A stretch of DNA of 64,000 nt from Clarireedia homoeocarpa (GCA_001465935.1 LNKV01000008.1:550346-614345); one strand, 5' to 3'. Counted from the first letter of the stretch, positions 10,753-22,814 are shown. Program-made: numbers and translations. Notes: generated by a model not told the origin, from the letters alone.

Positions 10753-13700
10753 ATGAGCGAAAACAGCACGTCAAGAATTCCCTCGATGAAGGGCCGATCG
10801 AGCTCCATGCTCACCCTCAATCGTTGGAAGAAGAATCGTACCCAGTCCGCGCAGTCCGGCGTATCCACAACCTCTGCCACCACAAGACCCACCACCGCGG
10901 CCAATTCCTGGACGGAATATCCTCAGGATGAACCCTTCCAAAAGGCCGTAGAGGAAGCCGTTTCCGCGGCACTCAACAGTGACGCATTCAGAAATGTAAT
11001 TGCGTCGCAAGTCGATCCCGTCATAATTGCACTCTCGCGACAGCAGGAAAAGCTAAATGCCTTGAAAGCTTCGACTTTGAACCTTGAATCGTCGTTCGAA
11101 ACAGCTTTAGGTACAGAAGGAACCAAATCTCTCCTCGAGCCTCTCCTCACCGACCACCTTAAATCCATCACCAAACTGATTGAAGGCATTCCAAACAATG
11201 GAGGCGACCTGGAGAAAATTCAACAAACCCTCAAGTCGTTGGATGAGAGGCTGAGCGGTATCGAGGAGAAGATGTCGAGCATGGATGCGGAAATTGTCAA
11301 TGCGGATTTAAGATCGGCAATTAGGTTCGGAGAATTATCCAATGAGCTTCAAGACCGAAACAAGATGCTCGGCGATCGGCTGTGGTCTGTTGAAGGAGAT
11401 CTCGGAAAGAAGATGGAAGGTCATCATCGACGATTAGTTGGCATGTTTGAAGAACTGGGCAAGTCTAACAGGAATGTCATTCATAAGGTTTCCTCGTTGG
11501 ATATGGATTCCAGTTCCTCGCAAGCTAGTAAACTCGACGAGATGCTCAGCGAGAATTCTCAGATGGTCGATAGAATTGAGAGTCTGCGAAAAGGATTGTC
11601 GAAGTTGGAGGAATCCCAGAAGAACATCCAAACCAGCGAGAAAGGTCTTGCCCGAAACATTCAAGAAGTCCGAGACATTGTTTCTTCTCTCAACACATCA
11701 TCTCTCGACGCACAATCTAGGAGACTGGATGACATTGAGAGAAGCATCACGAACGTGCGTAAGGCGTTGGAGGCCCATGGCAATTTGGCGTCCGTTGATT
11801 CAAAGTTGCTGTCGACAAACACTTCTCGTCTAACCGACATCATCGCCCAAGTTACGAAGATCGAGGAGATCGTTGAAGCAGTCAATGAGCATGTGTCTAG
11901 TCCTGACCAGACCACAGTTGCAAACTCTGAGAAATTGGACACTCTTTCTACGACTGCAACAACGATGAAAGAGACTCTGGAGAAAGTTGACCAGGCCGTG
12001 AAGGCGTTCAACGCTACCCAGTTTGATAATCACCGAGACAAATTGAACTTCATAACCTCGATGATGACGAGTATCTCCGAGACAATGACCAACCAAGGCA
12101 CTTCCCTTGATGATATCAGCAAGAAGATTTCGGGGCCATTGGATACCACTGGCATCGAGACCATTACTGCGATATTGCAGGATATTAAGTCAACTTCCCA
12201 GCATGGAGTTGAGTCTCAGGCGTCTATGCTTGCCTCTCAAACCACCAAGCTCGACACAATTTCACACGATCTATCCCACTTCCACTCGACCGAGGAGGCG
12301 ACATTGAAGACCATCACCATCAGCTTGGAGAGACTCGACAATGGAGCAGCCACACAGCGCGATACTATTAATTCTCACTTCGAGAAGCTTGGTGCTACAG
12401 TGGCGCACGATGCCAAGAGTGATGAGATTATTCACCACCTTTTGGCGATGAAGGAATTCGTCGATGCTGAGAGATCTGACAACAGAAAGGCTCAGATTCT
12501 GGAAGATCTTGCTACTGTCAAAGGAAATGTTGATACAATCAAGAATAATACCTCCTCTCTTCCTGCGGTTTACGATGGCATTCTCTCGGTTGACAGCAAA
12601 GTCAAGAGCAGTGAAGAATCCGTCTGCAATGCTATTCAGAGCCTTCAAACAGCATTTGGTACCGACATGCACGATAGCAAATCTCTCATCACTTCAATCA
12701 ACGACATAGCTGCTGGGCTAGAGGGTGAGATGAAGAGTCTTAGCTCAAAATTGGCAAGTACAACAAGTGATATGCAGTCCGTCATCAAGGGAATCGACTT
12801 TGGTACATCGCTGGACGCTCTGAGCAGAGATGTCCAGTCGACCTACAAGACATCTTTGGAGACCGCAGGGAATGTGGCAGCTCTTCCGGAAGCTTTTACT
12901 AATATCAAGTCTCACGTTACATCAGAGAGTGTTTCGGTAAACTCATCTCTTGATTCCGTCACCAAGTTCGTTGCGTCTATCGATGAGGCAATCAAAGAGA
13001 CTGGAAGAGGAGTTCAAGGTAATACTGAAATGTTGACCAATATCAAGTCAAGCATCTCTACAAGTACCGACGATATTAGGTTCCTTCTAGATAAACAAGT
13101 TCCCCTCCTCCGCGAAGATATTAAGGCCATCGACCTCACCGAACTCGAATCCGCTGCTCACAAGAATCAGGCCTCCGTCGAATCCATTGAAAAGGCCGTG
13201 CCTGAGATTATTAAGATCGCCAACGATCACGCATCGGCTCTAGGAAATCTCGACTACAAGATGAAACACCTCATCGCAGGGGACATCGCAAAGATTGGGA
13301 AAGCAATTGAGGCTGTGGACCAAGCACTTTCAAAGGCCGCACTGGAAACCGTTAGCGCTGTGGAAGGGAATGCTGCCAAGCTTTCAAACATCCGTGAGAC
13401 GATTTTAGATACTTTTTCTACCGTGGATATATTGACTCGTACTAACATTCCTGGTATCAGCTTCAATCTCGAGAGTATCGAGACATTCCAAAGAAAGTCC
13501 GATTCTCAAACCATGGAGATACTCCAAGCAAACGTCGCTGCCATTGGATCCATCCGTCACGCCATTGAACATATGTCCAACACGATAAACGATAATATTG
13601 CCAGCTTCAAGAACGAAGTTGACTCCTCGACGAACCTGAACCTCTCTTCTATTCAATCGTTAAATTCGAATGTTACCAATCTGGATACAACCATCAACCA

Positions 13701-14211
13701 AACCACCACAGCTGTACGAGTTAACGCAGCCGCTCTTTCACGAATCGACAAAGATGTTTTGGAAACCGGAGCTCAAGTCAAAGCAGTAGTCCTCGAAGGA
13801 ATCAAACGTCTAGGTAAAGAAATTGACAGTGCCCTTTCTCAACTAGACGAATCATCTCACGATAACGGCACACGCATTAGAGGAATATCCGAATTTGCTT
13901 TTCCAAAGATCGAAAATGAAATGAAGGGCATTCAAACAAATCTCGAAAGACTACTTCACAGTAACGTGAATGGTCTTGCGAAAACGAGAGATGCTCTGGA
14001 AGTAATAGGATCTAGGATTGTCGGAACTTCTAGGAAATTCGACGAATTAGTTGATGCTGTAAGGACAGGAGATGATGTGGGGGATCATATATCCCATAGT
14101 AAGGTTTTGGTTGGTGGAAACGGAAAGGTGCCTGGGGAGCATCGAATTCTTGCGACCAAAAGATCGAGAGCGGGAAGCAATGGTAGCAGTTCAAAAGATG
14201 GACCTAGCTGA
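10753..14211 (+). CDS. Large coiled-coil protein, 1152 aa, unknown function
   Basis: A single uninterrupted exon with a start in strong context (CACCATGAG). Residues 1-60 are Ser/Thr/Arg-rich and probably disordered. From about residue 70 to 1110 the protein is almost all helical, with heptad-like spacing of Leu, Ile and Val and many Ser, Thr, Asp, Glu and Lys. The composition is like long tether proteins or bacterial chemoreceptor signalling rods. Diverged internal repeats recur, for example VEGNAAKLSNI, VQGNTEMLTNI and VRVNAAALSRI. I count one cysteine (in EESVCNAIQ) and no membrane segment or signal peptide. The tail (about 1115-1152) is basic and disordered. It could be a cytoplasmic scaffold, a septal-pore or spindle-associated protein, or a lineage-specific filament, and nothing in the sequence decides between these. 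Confidence 0.9.
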   Translation: MSENSTSRIPSMKGRSSSMLTLNRWKKNRTQSAQSGVSTTSATTRPTTAANSWTEYPQDEPFQKAVEEAVSAALNSDAFRNVIASQVDPVIIALSRQQEKLNALKASTLNLESSFETALGTEGTKSLLEPLLTDHLKSITKLIEGIPNNGGDLEKIQQTLKSLDERLSGIEEKMSSMDAEIVNADLRSAIRFGELSNELQDRNKMLGDRLWSVEGDLGKKMEGHHRRLVGMFEELGKSNRNVIHKVSSLDMDSSSSQASKLDEMLSENSQMVDRIESLRKGLSKLEESQKNIQTSEKGLARNIQEVRDIVSSLNTSSLDAQSRRLDDIERSITNVRKALEAHGNLASVDSKLLSTNTSRLTDIIAQVTKIEEIVEAVNEHVSSPDQTTVANSEKLDTLSTTATTMKETLEKVDQAVKAFNATQFDNHRDKLNFITSMMTSISETMTNQGTSLDDISKKISGPLDTTGIETITAILQDIKSTSQHGVESQASMLASQTTKLDTISHDLSHFHSTEEATLKTITISLERLDNGAATQRDTINSHFEKLGATVAHDAKSDEIIHHLLAMKEFVDAERSDNRKAQILEDLATVKGNVDTIKNNTSSLPAVYDGILSVDSKVKSSEESVCNAIQSLQTAFGTDMHDSKSLITSINDIAAGLEGEMKSLSSKLASTTSDMQSVIKGIDFGTSLDALSRDVQSTYKTSLETAGNVAALPEAFTNIKSHVTSESVSVNSSLDSVTKFVASIDEAIKETGRGVQGNTEMLTNIKSSISTSTDDIRFLLDKQVPLLREDIKAIDLTELESAAHKNQASVESIEKAVPEIIKIANDHASALGNLDYKMKHLIAGDIAKIGKAIEAVDQALSKAALETVSAVEGNAAKLSNIRETILDTFSTVDILTRTNIPGISFNLESIETFQRKSDSQTMEILQANVAAIGSIRHAIEHMSNTINDNIASFKNEVDSSTNLNLSSIQSLNSNVTNLDTTINQTTTAVRVNAAALSRIDKDVLETGAQVKAVVLEGIKRLGKEIDSALSQLDESSHDNGTRIRGISEFAFPKIENEMKGIQTNLERLLHSNVNGLAKTRDALEVIGSRIVGTSRKFDELVDAVRTGDDVGDHISHSKVLVGGNGKVPGEHRILATKRSRAGSNGSSSKDGPS

Positions 14212-16229
14212 AGCGCGTTGAGAGTTTCCAGCCATTCTTGATGATTTCCTTTTTGTTTTACACTTTCTTTGTTTTATTTCCATCTATTAGCATTTACGCT
14301 GGCATGAGCATGAGGAGTTTTGGGACTGAGATATGCATGATTAGATGATCCACGAAGATTAAGTTTATCACGATGTTATGGAGGATATAGTGATGATGGG
14401 TAGGATTTATGAGGGATGAATTATGGTCAAGAATGTTCAGATAGATCATAACTTTACACACATATACCAATTTGCATGAGGTTACCTTTCGGATATACTT
14501 GGCGGGCCGTATCTTGGTTAACATGGGAATTGAATTGGGCTATACTCTCCTTGCAAGCAATCAACCCGCGCAGATGTTGGCAAGTGGTGCAGAATGGGTA
14601 CTTGTATGTCGGCCGGAGGGAAAGCTGGAGGGCTTGTAGCGTATGCAAACTGTGTGTCCGCAATTTGCAGTAATCAAACGACTGTGGTTAGGAGATTCAG
14701 TAGAGACGGCAATCCCAGGGACTGGTTATTAGCGAAGCTACAGTGCAGGAAGAGTTATGGAAGGGCGCTACCCTAAAACAAGCAGGAATCACAGGAAGTC
14801 ATCAAGGACTGACGAACTAGAAGCGACCTCAAGGTAAAACGAAGCAATCATTTCTACAACATGAGATACTCGATGACGTTGCGCCTGCTGTTCACTTCGG
14901 AGTGATCGCTGTCAAATGAGACGGCCCGAAGCGGTACACAATCCTTCAGCCGAAGTTATCTGCCTCGGATCCAGTAACAATCATGTATCGCCTCAATCCC
15001 ACACGCTTTCTGCTAGACAAACATCTCGGCTTTTCCACTGTAGAGGCGAAACTAAGAACTTGGGCACTGGATATGAGCGAGTCCGAGATCCCGCTGCCAG
15101 TAAATTAGAGTTACTGTAAGCTTGAAAGCCCTGAAATAGAGATCAGCAGGCCTTGGACCGTGTGTTTATAGAATATCCGATTGATTACCTCTTGGGAAGG
15201 ACTGAAATAGTGAAAGGCATGTTGGTATCTATACCTGGATAAGGTTACAATATATTACAAACTCTCCAAATTTTTGTCATACAAGGAGCACTCTATGCTA
15301 CCGTAGGATAAATTTAAAGGTAGGCATATGGGGCAAAGTGTAGAAGATACAGTACCTTGGCATCTTAACTTTGATGACTGTCAAATCGGACCCGAGATTA
15401 TCAAGAAACGGAGAAAGGGGGCATACAAGTTGTGCTGATACCCGACAGTATGAAGCAGCCTAAGTCCCTGTAGATATGAGCGAGAGCAAGTTTCAAATCC
15501 AAAGCTCTGTACGCTGCAGCTGCGAAAACATACCAAATACACATCGGTTCATGAGATTGCAATGACTTCGAGGCCAAAACAGCCCTCTCCGGTCTTCATG
15601 AACTGCGAGCAACTCAAGATTCACACGGATACGGTATATACGGATTGATAGAATTATTCTAGAAAAGTCTTTGATCCAAGGTGTAACTCCAGAACATAAG
15701 ATTAGGTTCTAGCATTACCCCTGACACCCTGACGCCCTGGTGTTACAGAACCAGCAATCGTCCATGTTTCAGATCAACCATTCAGATGATTGGCTCTCGG
15801 GAATGCTTTCCCCTGACCATCAGCCACTTTAGATGGATCTTATTTGTTTCCTGTTGATCGGCATTTTGGAATAATCTTCACAGCAGTTCGACTAGTACAC
15901 GTACTTGGCCTACGTATTTTTTATGATATCTACTTTTCTCATCCTCGTTAGGGCCTTGGCAAAATAAAGATGTTCATCTCCATACGGTCGAAAAGCTCTC
16001 CTTATTTTTCTAGTTCTGAAGCTGTAGGTCAATCTAACCCCCCCCCCCCCCCCCCTCAGGGGGCCCAGAGCATACGCGTATACTATGGAGCTTTCCTCTA
16101 TTAACTCTCCAAGCTATCTATTTCCTTCATAGCACCAACATAAGTTAGCCCAGCCTTTTCAATCATGAAAGTTTATTGACCGATGTCACCATCGTTCACC
16201 CCTCATTCTTCCTTGCTGGAACGTCTATC
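14212..16229. other. Two-kilobase intergenic region, no gene seen
   Basis: I see only short unconvincing frames. The first 150 bases should contain the 3' end of the coiled-coil gene. A 19-base poly-C run lies at 16038-16056. The last 200 bases are the likely promoter of the arylsulfotransferase-type gene. Confidence 0.4.
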
Positions 16230-17988
16230 ATGCCTTCATTAGCTTTCTTCCTGCCAGTATCTCTTGTGCTTCTATCCGTCCAGCACGCCAATGCCGACTT
16301 ACCTTGGATTACCGATTACGATGCCTACAATGCCGGAGTTTATGGGGAATGGCCTACCCAGCGATACCATTCGTCCGATCTCATATCCCCGCACTTTTTG
16401 GTCAATAGCTGGAATCAAAGTGCGATGAGCAACAAATCACATATATTTATGGCACCGAGCTTAGGAGAACAAGGAGCGACACCTTTTATATTCTCTAGCA
16501 AAGATCTGAGTTTGGTTTACGCAGATCCGGGATGGCATGGAGGTTCGGATACGAAATTACAAATTTTCGACGGCAAGCCTTATATCAGTTTTTGGTCGGG
16601 TGTTGACTTTCACGGTCATGGAATAGGTGGTGGAGTAATGCTTAATAGCTTATATGGCATGGAGTATAATCTTACGGCTAATGGGATTGCTGGTGGTGCG
16701 GATAATCATGAATTTCAACTTACTCACGATGGGGGAGCTCTAATCAATAACTACCATATGACGGTCGCCGACGTTTCATCTGTTGGAGGAACAAATGGAG
16801 GAAAGGTTTTGACAGGCTCATTCCAGGAGATTGATATCAAAACTGGATGGGTAAGGTTTCAATGGAACGCCCTCGATCACTTCGAGGTGGCTGAATCAAA
16901 AAGCGGATATTCCGACCACGAATGGGGATGGGATTGGTTCCACATGAATAGTCTTCAGAAAACTCCAGATGGCAATTATCTGATATCTTCTCGTCATCTG
17001 TCTATGATAGCACTCATTAACGGTACAGACGGGAATAAGATTTGGCAGATTGGAGGAGTGAAGAATGGCTTTACGGATCTGAGTGAAGGAAGGGCCACAA
17101 ATTTTATGTTCCAACACAATGCCCGTTTTATTGGCGCTGACCTGACAGAGATCACATTATTCGATAATCAGGCTATGTGGACAACGTCTCCGACGCCTGC
17201 TTGCGATAAGGAATGCTCTCGAGGGCTGAGGTTGAAGATCGATACACAACAGATGACAGTGCGAGTTTTGAACGAGTTCTATCACCCAAAGAGTGTTCAA
17301 GCATGGGCGGAAGGTGGAGTTCATGCATTGGAAGGCGGCAATTTCATGGTAGGATTCGGTGTCGCACCTACTTTTATGGAATTCACAGAAAATGGTGAAG
17401 TTGCAATGGAAGTTCAAACCAGACCATGGTCTGTCACTTCGGGAAGAGGTACAGACTTGTATCGAGTTTACAAGTTTGATTGGGTAGCTCAACCTTTGTG
17501 GAAACCATCCTTGGTTGAAGTCAAGCAGTCCCTATATGTCAGCTGGAATGGAGCTACTGAGGTTGAGAAATGGGCGTTAGTAAGTTACCTGGATTGCTGT
17601 GTGTGAGAGTATACTTGCTAAGGACAAATAGTATGGGGGTACATCACCAGATAACCTAAAGCGCCTCGGTGTCTACCCGAAGATGGGTTTCGAAACTGCC
17701 ATCAAACCGTTCAACTCGTCCAACTTCTACCAAGTCGCTGCCTTGGATGCCGATGGGAAGACTCTGGATTCTTCGGATATTCTGGAGATGTATCAACTTC
17801 CTTGTCCAGTAAAATTCCATGTCAAGGACCCTGTCCTGGTTGGCATAAGGGCCTTCCCCTTCGCTTGGGCTGCGTTCATGATTATTTATATGGCGAAAAC
17901 GAACGGCTACATTAAATTGCCGATGAGACGGTCAAGACCTACGTCGGTGGGTGAGGATGTTGGGAGTAAATCCAAATTACTTCCTTGA
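16230..17988 (+). CDS. Arylsulfotransferase-type (ASST) secreted or anchored protein
   Basis: Exons 16230-17579 and 17632-17988 give 568 aa. An N-terminal signal peptide (MPSLAFFLPVSLVLLSVQHANA) leads into a beta-propeller-like domain of the fungal ASST family. Recognisable blocks are PWITDYDAYNAGVYGEWPTQ, SGVDFHGHGIGGGVMLN, DHEWGWDWFHMNSLQKTPDG, NYLISSRHLSMIALING, KIWQIGG and FQHNARFIG. Bacterial relatives move sulfate between phenols; the fungal members are largely uncharacterised. Potential N-glycosylation sites (NQS, NKS, NLT, NGT) fit an extracellular protein. A hydrophobic stretch near residues 515-545 (IRAFPFAWAAFMIIYMA) and a basic tail suggest a C-terminal membrane anchor. The start is the MPSLAF methionine; the frame upstream has no ATG. 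Confidence 0.85.
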
Positions 17989-20289
17989 GTTCATTTGTGA
18001 TTGGAGTTGCGGGCACTATTAGGAGTATTGGGTGGTGTTTGCGGCGTATAGATATCCATCTGGCGATTGGCTTTGGGAACACGGATTGCTTTCGTACCAT
18101 ATCCTGATGATTTCAACCAGCTGTTATTTCTATCATCCTATCAGCCCATCCGAAACGATCTGTACTGTATCCACAAAGGAGTGATATTGTTTTGCTTTTC
18201 AAAGTGTTGATGACCCCGCGTGTAGAAGTAAGCAGCTCCTGATCACGCATAATACCCACAGAATGGCGTATCTTCCTGATCACCTGTATTACCCACAGAA
18301 TGGCGCAATTCGTGACCCACAAAGACTCATCCAGGACGCCTATAAAAGGTTCCTGTTTTCCATCTTTATTCAATTAACGTATAGTTTCCATAGATCAATC
18401 AAGTCATTTCATCTAACACCGCGCTTCCCCTTCCCCCGCGCTTCCAAGTAGTAGTGCCCATTCAAGCCCCATTCAGCCCCATTCAGCCCCATTCAAGCCC
18501 CATTCATTGCCGATTCATTGCACCACCATTGCATCACAATACATCAATCACCCCTCCAATTTCTAGCCCAATTTTTAGGATAAAAAGAGACCGCTGCCTC
18601 TCTTCAGCGGCAGCGCAGCCAACGATTGCGCGGCAAGAGTAACGCTATTCCTTGCTTGGAATAGCTTATCGCGGCGCGCGTTCTCTTCCCACATGCGATC
18701 CCCTCGAAGGATCAAACAAACTGCATCTCACAAATCAGCCACAACGTTATGGGTCGAGAGAAACAAGATTAAGACAACAATGTTACTTTGAGAACTTCTA
18801 CCAAACAGCACATCCTGTTGCGCCTGAGAATCGCTGCCCGTATCGACCCAGTTTCATTACCTTTATTCCCATTCACACTCCGACAAAACGATTATCTACC
18901 AATCCTTTCTGCAACACCACTATACGGTTATGGCTCTGCATTCATGACGACTTGTGAGTTTCATACTCGTCTTGGAGGATACTTAATGTCTTCATAACGT
19001 GCAACTAAAGGACGACGAGGGTCCTCAAAAAGAGCGGACTCTGGTTTCAATGGAGGGGCAGCGAGCCTATTCACAGGATCACAGCTCGAAGCCTACAGAT
19101 AGTTTCTCGCCTCTGCCAAATACTCGAAGTCCTCCTGGACAGTATAACAGAAAAGACCAGCCAAACGTTGACGAATACGGGCCACGGTGGGGCAGATGTA
19201 GACAAATGCTTGAAGCTCAAGCTGATCCTGAGATGACTGCAATAATTGATACTGCCACCGTTATTACCCGGATCACACGATGAACTAATGTTGTTGGGAG
19301 CTAAATAGACATTCTTAAGAGCAGATATCTTTCTAAGCGACTAGGAGCCATATACTTTGGCAAATGGCGAGGATAAGGTGCAGTTGAGACAAAGGAGCTC
19401 TATGCGCGACTTGAAGTGATAGCCTCCCGTTACAATCAACCAAGTACAGAGCAATGGTTTCTTTCAATCAATGGAATTCAGCACTGTTCAGTCGGCATAT
19501 TCGGAGAAAGCTAACAGATCTGATCAATGGGCCGATCTGCTATTCTCCCGGAGGACCTAAACCTGTTGCAGACGCAATGTGTGGCGCGATAATATTCTTC
19601 CTCTTACTACGACCTTGGTTTTGAAAGAATATGGAGATACAAAAGATATAACGAGGGCCAGGAGACATCGTATTTTAAAGCGAAATGTCGACGCGGACCA
19701 ATCCCCTCAGCATCGAAAGTCATAAAAGCCTCAAGGACTAGAAAGCACGGCACACGAGAAATCAAAACATACAAGAAGATATGAGAAAGTCGAAGAAAAG
19801 TTGGAAAAACTGACGGGCTGCCACCTTCGATCAACGCGGCCAAGAATAGAACCTGAATGGCTACGAATAATTATGTCCTGGACGCCTGTTCGAGAGCCGC
19901 ACCACCGCTTCTAAGAACCGGTCATCCATCTGCAACCACAGGGTTTCCGCCACAATGTGATACATCATTCCGTAGAGGTCCGAATTTTTGAAGGAAACTG
20001 AAATTTAGTCAGCTGCAATGCTGTCCAGTCAGGGAGCTCTTCTGTGTGGGATTTTGGAAATGTCCTGGCGTAGAAGTGGGCTACGGAATGATTCCAGTCT
20101 AGGTCAGACGGCAGATCACAGGATTGGACTCAACATGAGATATTCTCGACCATATTTTGATCGGTCTCGACGAGCCTGTTCACACAATCTATGATAAATT
20201 TGGTGGGCTTTTGACAGCACTCTACTTCGAATCACTTGGAGTTCATGGATATCCATAACGAAGTGCTCGATGTTTGCACTACTCATCTA
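17989..20289. other. Gene-poor region with unidentified coding remnants
   Basis: No intact gene is seen. A near-duplicate of about 30 bp (CACCTG/CATAATACCCACAGAATGGCG type) occurs at about 18238-18270 and 18279-18306, followed by 10-bp GCCCCATTCA repeats near 18468-18506. From about 18790 to 19280 the plus strand has protein-like stretches in shifting frames (LPLFPFTLRQNDYLPILS; a 94-codon frame at 18999-19283) that I cannot assign. Near 19340-19560 there are further stop-broken protein-like stretches (KELYARLEVIASRYNQPS). Confidence 0.4.
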
Positions 20290-21790
20290 GCGAAGGTTAC
20301 ACCAGGGTTATGCTCATTATTCATTAGTTTCTTTCTTTTATTCACTAAAGGAATATTTCGAGCCGATGGGGACACAAGATCCAAAAGCTCGACTGCCTCT
20401 TGGCCCAAAGGAATATTCCTACTGGAAAGCTTACTGGACCGCAAGAACAATAGAGATGATCCAGAGCACAAACACGCACAATTCCTTTCTGACATGAGAC
20501 TCTCGCTAACGACATGCAGTTGAAGGGAATGGCTCAGTATAGTGAGATGACTACGGTACATCTTGGTTCAAAAATGTGGATCTTTCTGAACACCCAATGA
20601 GTCGTTTCAAAATCATCTCTAAGCGCGGCACGATTACAAATGGCCGCTCTCCGATACCTATTGCCAGCGATATTGTTAACTTTCTAGTTGATCTCTCTTA
20701 TCACATTTGCGTGGGTGTGAACGTCGTCGCGTCATGCACAACTTTCTCAGTGACTCCGGGTTTAAAAAATATGATGAATGCCAGGAACTTGTGAGCACAC
20801 AGATGCTTGTAGAATATTTGGAGCAACCTCAGCGCTGGTACCGACATTAATATCGGTATGCAAACTCGGTTGCTCAGCACATTGCACTCGGGGCGCGACT
20901 GGTCAAGCAAAGTACGGATCTGTAGGACTTGCAGAATGCGGTAATAAAGCTCATTGGAACTATTGGAGGCTGATTCTATCCTCTCAACCGCTTTTCTCGG
21001 TTCCTTCAACTCTGGACGTCGTATTGAGAGCAAATTGAGAAATGAAATTAAGATGTTTATACTTCATGGTGAACACCAGTCACAGAACAGTTTTCGAATG
21101 GAACTGCACGATTTTTTTTTTTTCGTACGAGATATACTTCTTGACAAGAAACCCACATCAGTGGCAACGACCAAGATGCTATGTACCTTGCTATGCAGCT
21201 CATTGAAACTGGTAGCGATACAACACGAGAAGCTCTTGAAATATTCGTTATTGCAGCTATTTGCTATCCGGAAGTCTTTCGAAGGGCTCTCCTTGAGATC
21301 GAGAAAATCTGTGGATCTAATGCAGAGCGCCTCCCGGTTCTTATTGACATGAAAAGCCTAGTGTATATTTGTGCCATTATCAAGGAACTTCCGCGATGGT
21401 GACCTGTGTTTCAAGTTCTACTAGACCCCACTTCCACCTTATCTTTCGAGTTCGAGGGATGCAGGTTTCCAGCTAGTGTTGGGTTTGTCATAAATGAAGT
21501 TCCAGTCTACAACTAGTGCGATTATCCAGATGAGTTTAGACCCGAGGTGGCTTGACGGGCATGAAATGGACGCAGCTCATGGTTTATGGCAATTTGATTG
21601 AGGCAGATGAATTTGTTTCGGATACAGGCTTGCACAGAGAAGTTTGTTCATTGGCATGGCCCGATTGTTGTGTTGCTTTGATTATGCTCTGGCAAGGTTC
21701 CCGCCCGCATGCTCGCTGGCTGAAATTCAATCAACCTGCATAGGTCGGCGAGATCAATCCATAATTTCTGAGCCATCACAGGACAGATGA
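20290..21790 (+). pseudogene. Decayed cytochrome P450 gene
   Basis: A fungal microsomal P450 can be read in fragments over about 1.5 kb. They are: an N-terminal hydrophobic anchor (LCSLFISFFLLFTKGIF), AQYSEMTTVHLGSKMWI, QMLVEYLEQPQRWYRH, YANSVAQHIALGARLVKQS, the oxygen-activating I-helix (AMYLAMQLIETGSDTTREAL), NAERLPVLIDMKSL with YICAIIKE (K helix region), FPASVGFVINEVPV, and WLDGHEMDAAHG-type sequence near 21550-21590. These are separated by many stops (after QRWYRH, after KQSTDL, after LIGTIGG, after LQLWTSY) and several frameshifts. The Cys-ligand heme loop is not recognisable. It is a dead gene; the family is clear, the subfamily is not. Confidence 0.85.
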
Positions 21791-22118
21791 GCCGTTTCCA
21801 AACAATTTTAAAATTATAAGTTCGATGCATAAAGCGCTAGTCTCAAAGGTGGCTCTGAGAGAGGACCTGAAGCTCGAAGTATCGTGATATCTCACCATCC
21901 CTGAATACATATCTACTTTACCTTCTGGTGATTAAGGTGATTTGGTTTTGCACTATATGCTATACTCACCAAAGTTTGGAGAGAAAGGGCATAATATGAA
22001 ATTGCAGAATGCTGCAGTTCAGGGCGTTAGAATTAATTCACCGTCGGTCAAGTTTGAATGAAGAGCACCACAAGTATTGTTCCACTAACATGAGCAGCGA
22101 GATTTTTTTAAAAAAAAT

Positions 22119-22136
22119 TTGCCCGGGCCCGGGCAA
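22119..22136. other. Perfect 18-bp GC palindrome next to poly-T/poly-A palindrome
   Basis: TTGCCCGGGCCCGGGCAA is its own reverse complement and lies directly beside an A/T palindrome (about 22103-22120). This could extrude as a cruciform. It sits between the P450 pseudogene and the small secreted protein gene. A function is not evident. Confidence 0.6.
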
Positions 22137-22429
22137 CATCTTTTGGCATTTTTTGACAAAGAACGACTACCAATGTGTACACACGTCTAAAAAAAAAAAT
22201 AAACAAATATAGAACGGTTCCTCCTCTACCAACAGTCTGCTCTGATGTTCATGATCCACTCCCTTGACTCAAGCGGAACATAGAAAGGACGAGTTATTCG
22301 CTGCGTTATTGGCACTCCTCGAGAGAGAGAAGCTGCTGAAGACTTGCCGCTGCAAGTTGCAAGCCCGTTCGAAAAATCCGTGAAATCTCATTCCCCTGGC
22401 CCACGATTGTGGAGAGCTATCATCATAAC

Positions 22430-22814
22430 TTAGATCCACACACATCCTGTACCGGCTTGGCCGCAGACCATCTGCACATGGAACGAGTTCTATTAGCAGG
22501 TGTTCTTCAGATTATCTTGGGAGAAAGGGAATCGTGCTGTGTTCATGGCGAACTGAACAGCGTAGGAAAAGTTAACTTACGACGTTGGGAGCGCCTCCGG
22601 GGCAGTGCCAGAGATCACATGTCTCTTTCTGACCATTGCAGCGGCAGTTGGTCTGTCCAACTACGCTCCCGCCGTTGCAGGCAGGTAGGATCTGGCCGCA
22701 GTTGGCGCGAGCCTCGAGCTGTCCAGCTTCGGCATCGCGAGCTTCGAAAGTGTTGGGCATAGCGATGACGCTAGTGGCGAGGAGTGCAATGATTGGGATA
22801 GAAAGGAATTGCAT
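22430..22814 (-). CDS. Small secreted protein with eight cysteines, 91 aa
   Basis: Exon 1 is 22581-22814 (78 aa) and exon 2 is 22430-22471 (13 aa and stop). The intron has a GTAAGT donor and a TGCAG acceptor. Without splicing the frame stops one codon after the donor site, so splicing adds the last two cysteines. Residues 1-18 are a clear signal peptide (MQFLSIPIIALLATSVIA). Residues 19-36 look like a propeptide with two repeats of E-A-R, the second directly before the mature domain. The mature domain (ANCGQILPAC onward) has eight cysteines in about 55 residues: C, C, CxC, C, C, C, C, enough for four disulfides. I do not recognise a named family. A secreted effector, toxin-like or antimicrobial role is possible but unproven. 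Confidence 0.75.

Noticed and set aside
10771..13656. Several minus-strand frames opposite the 1152-aa gene
   Set aside because: Shadow frames of a long coding exon on the plus strand; none has motifs or splice support.
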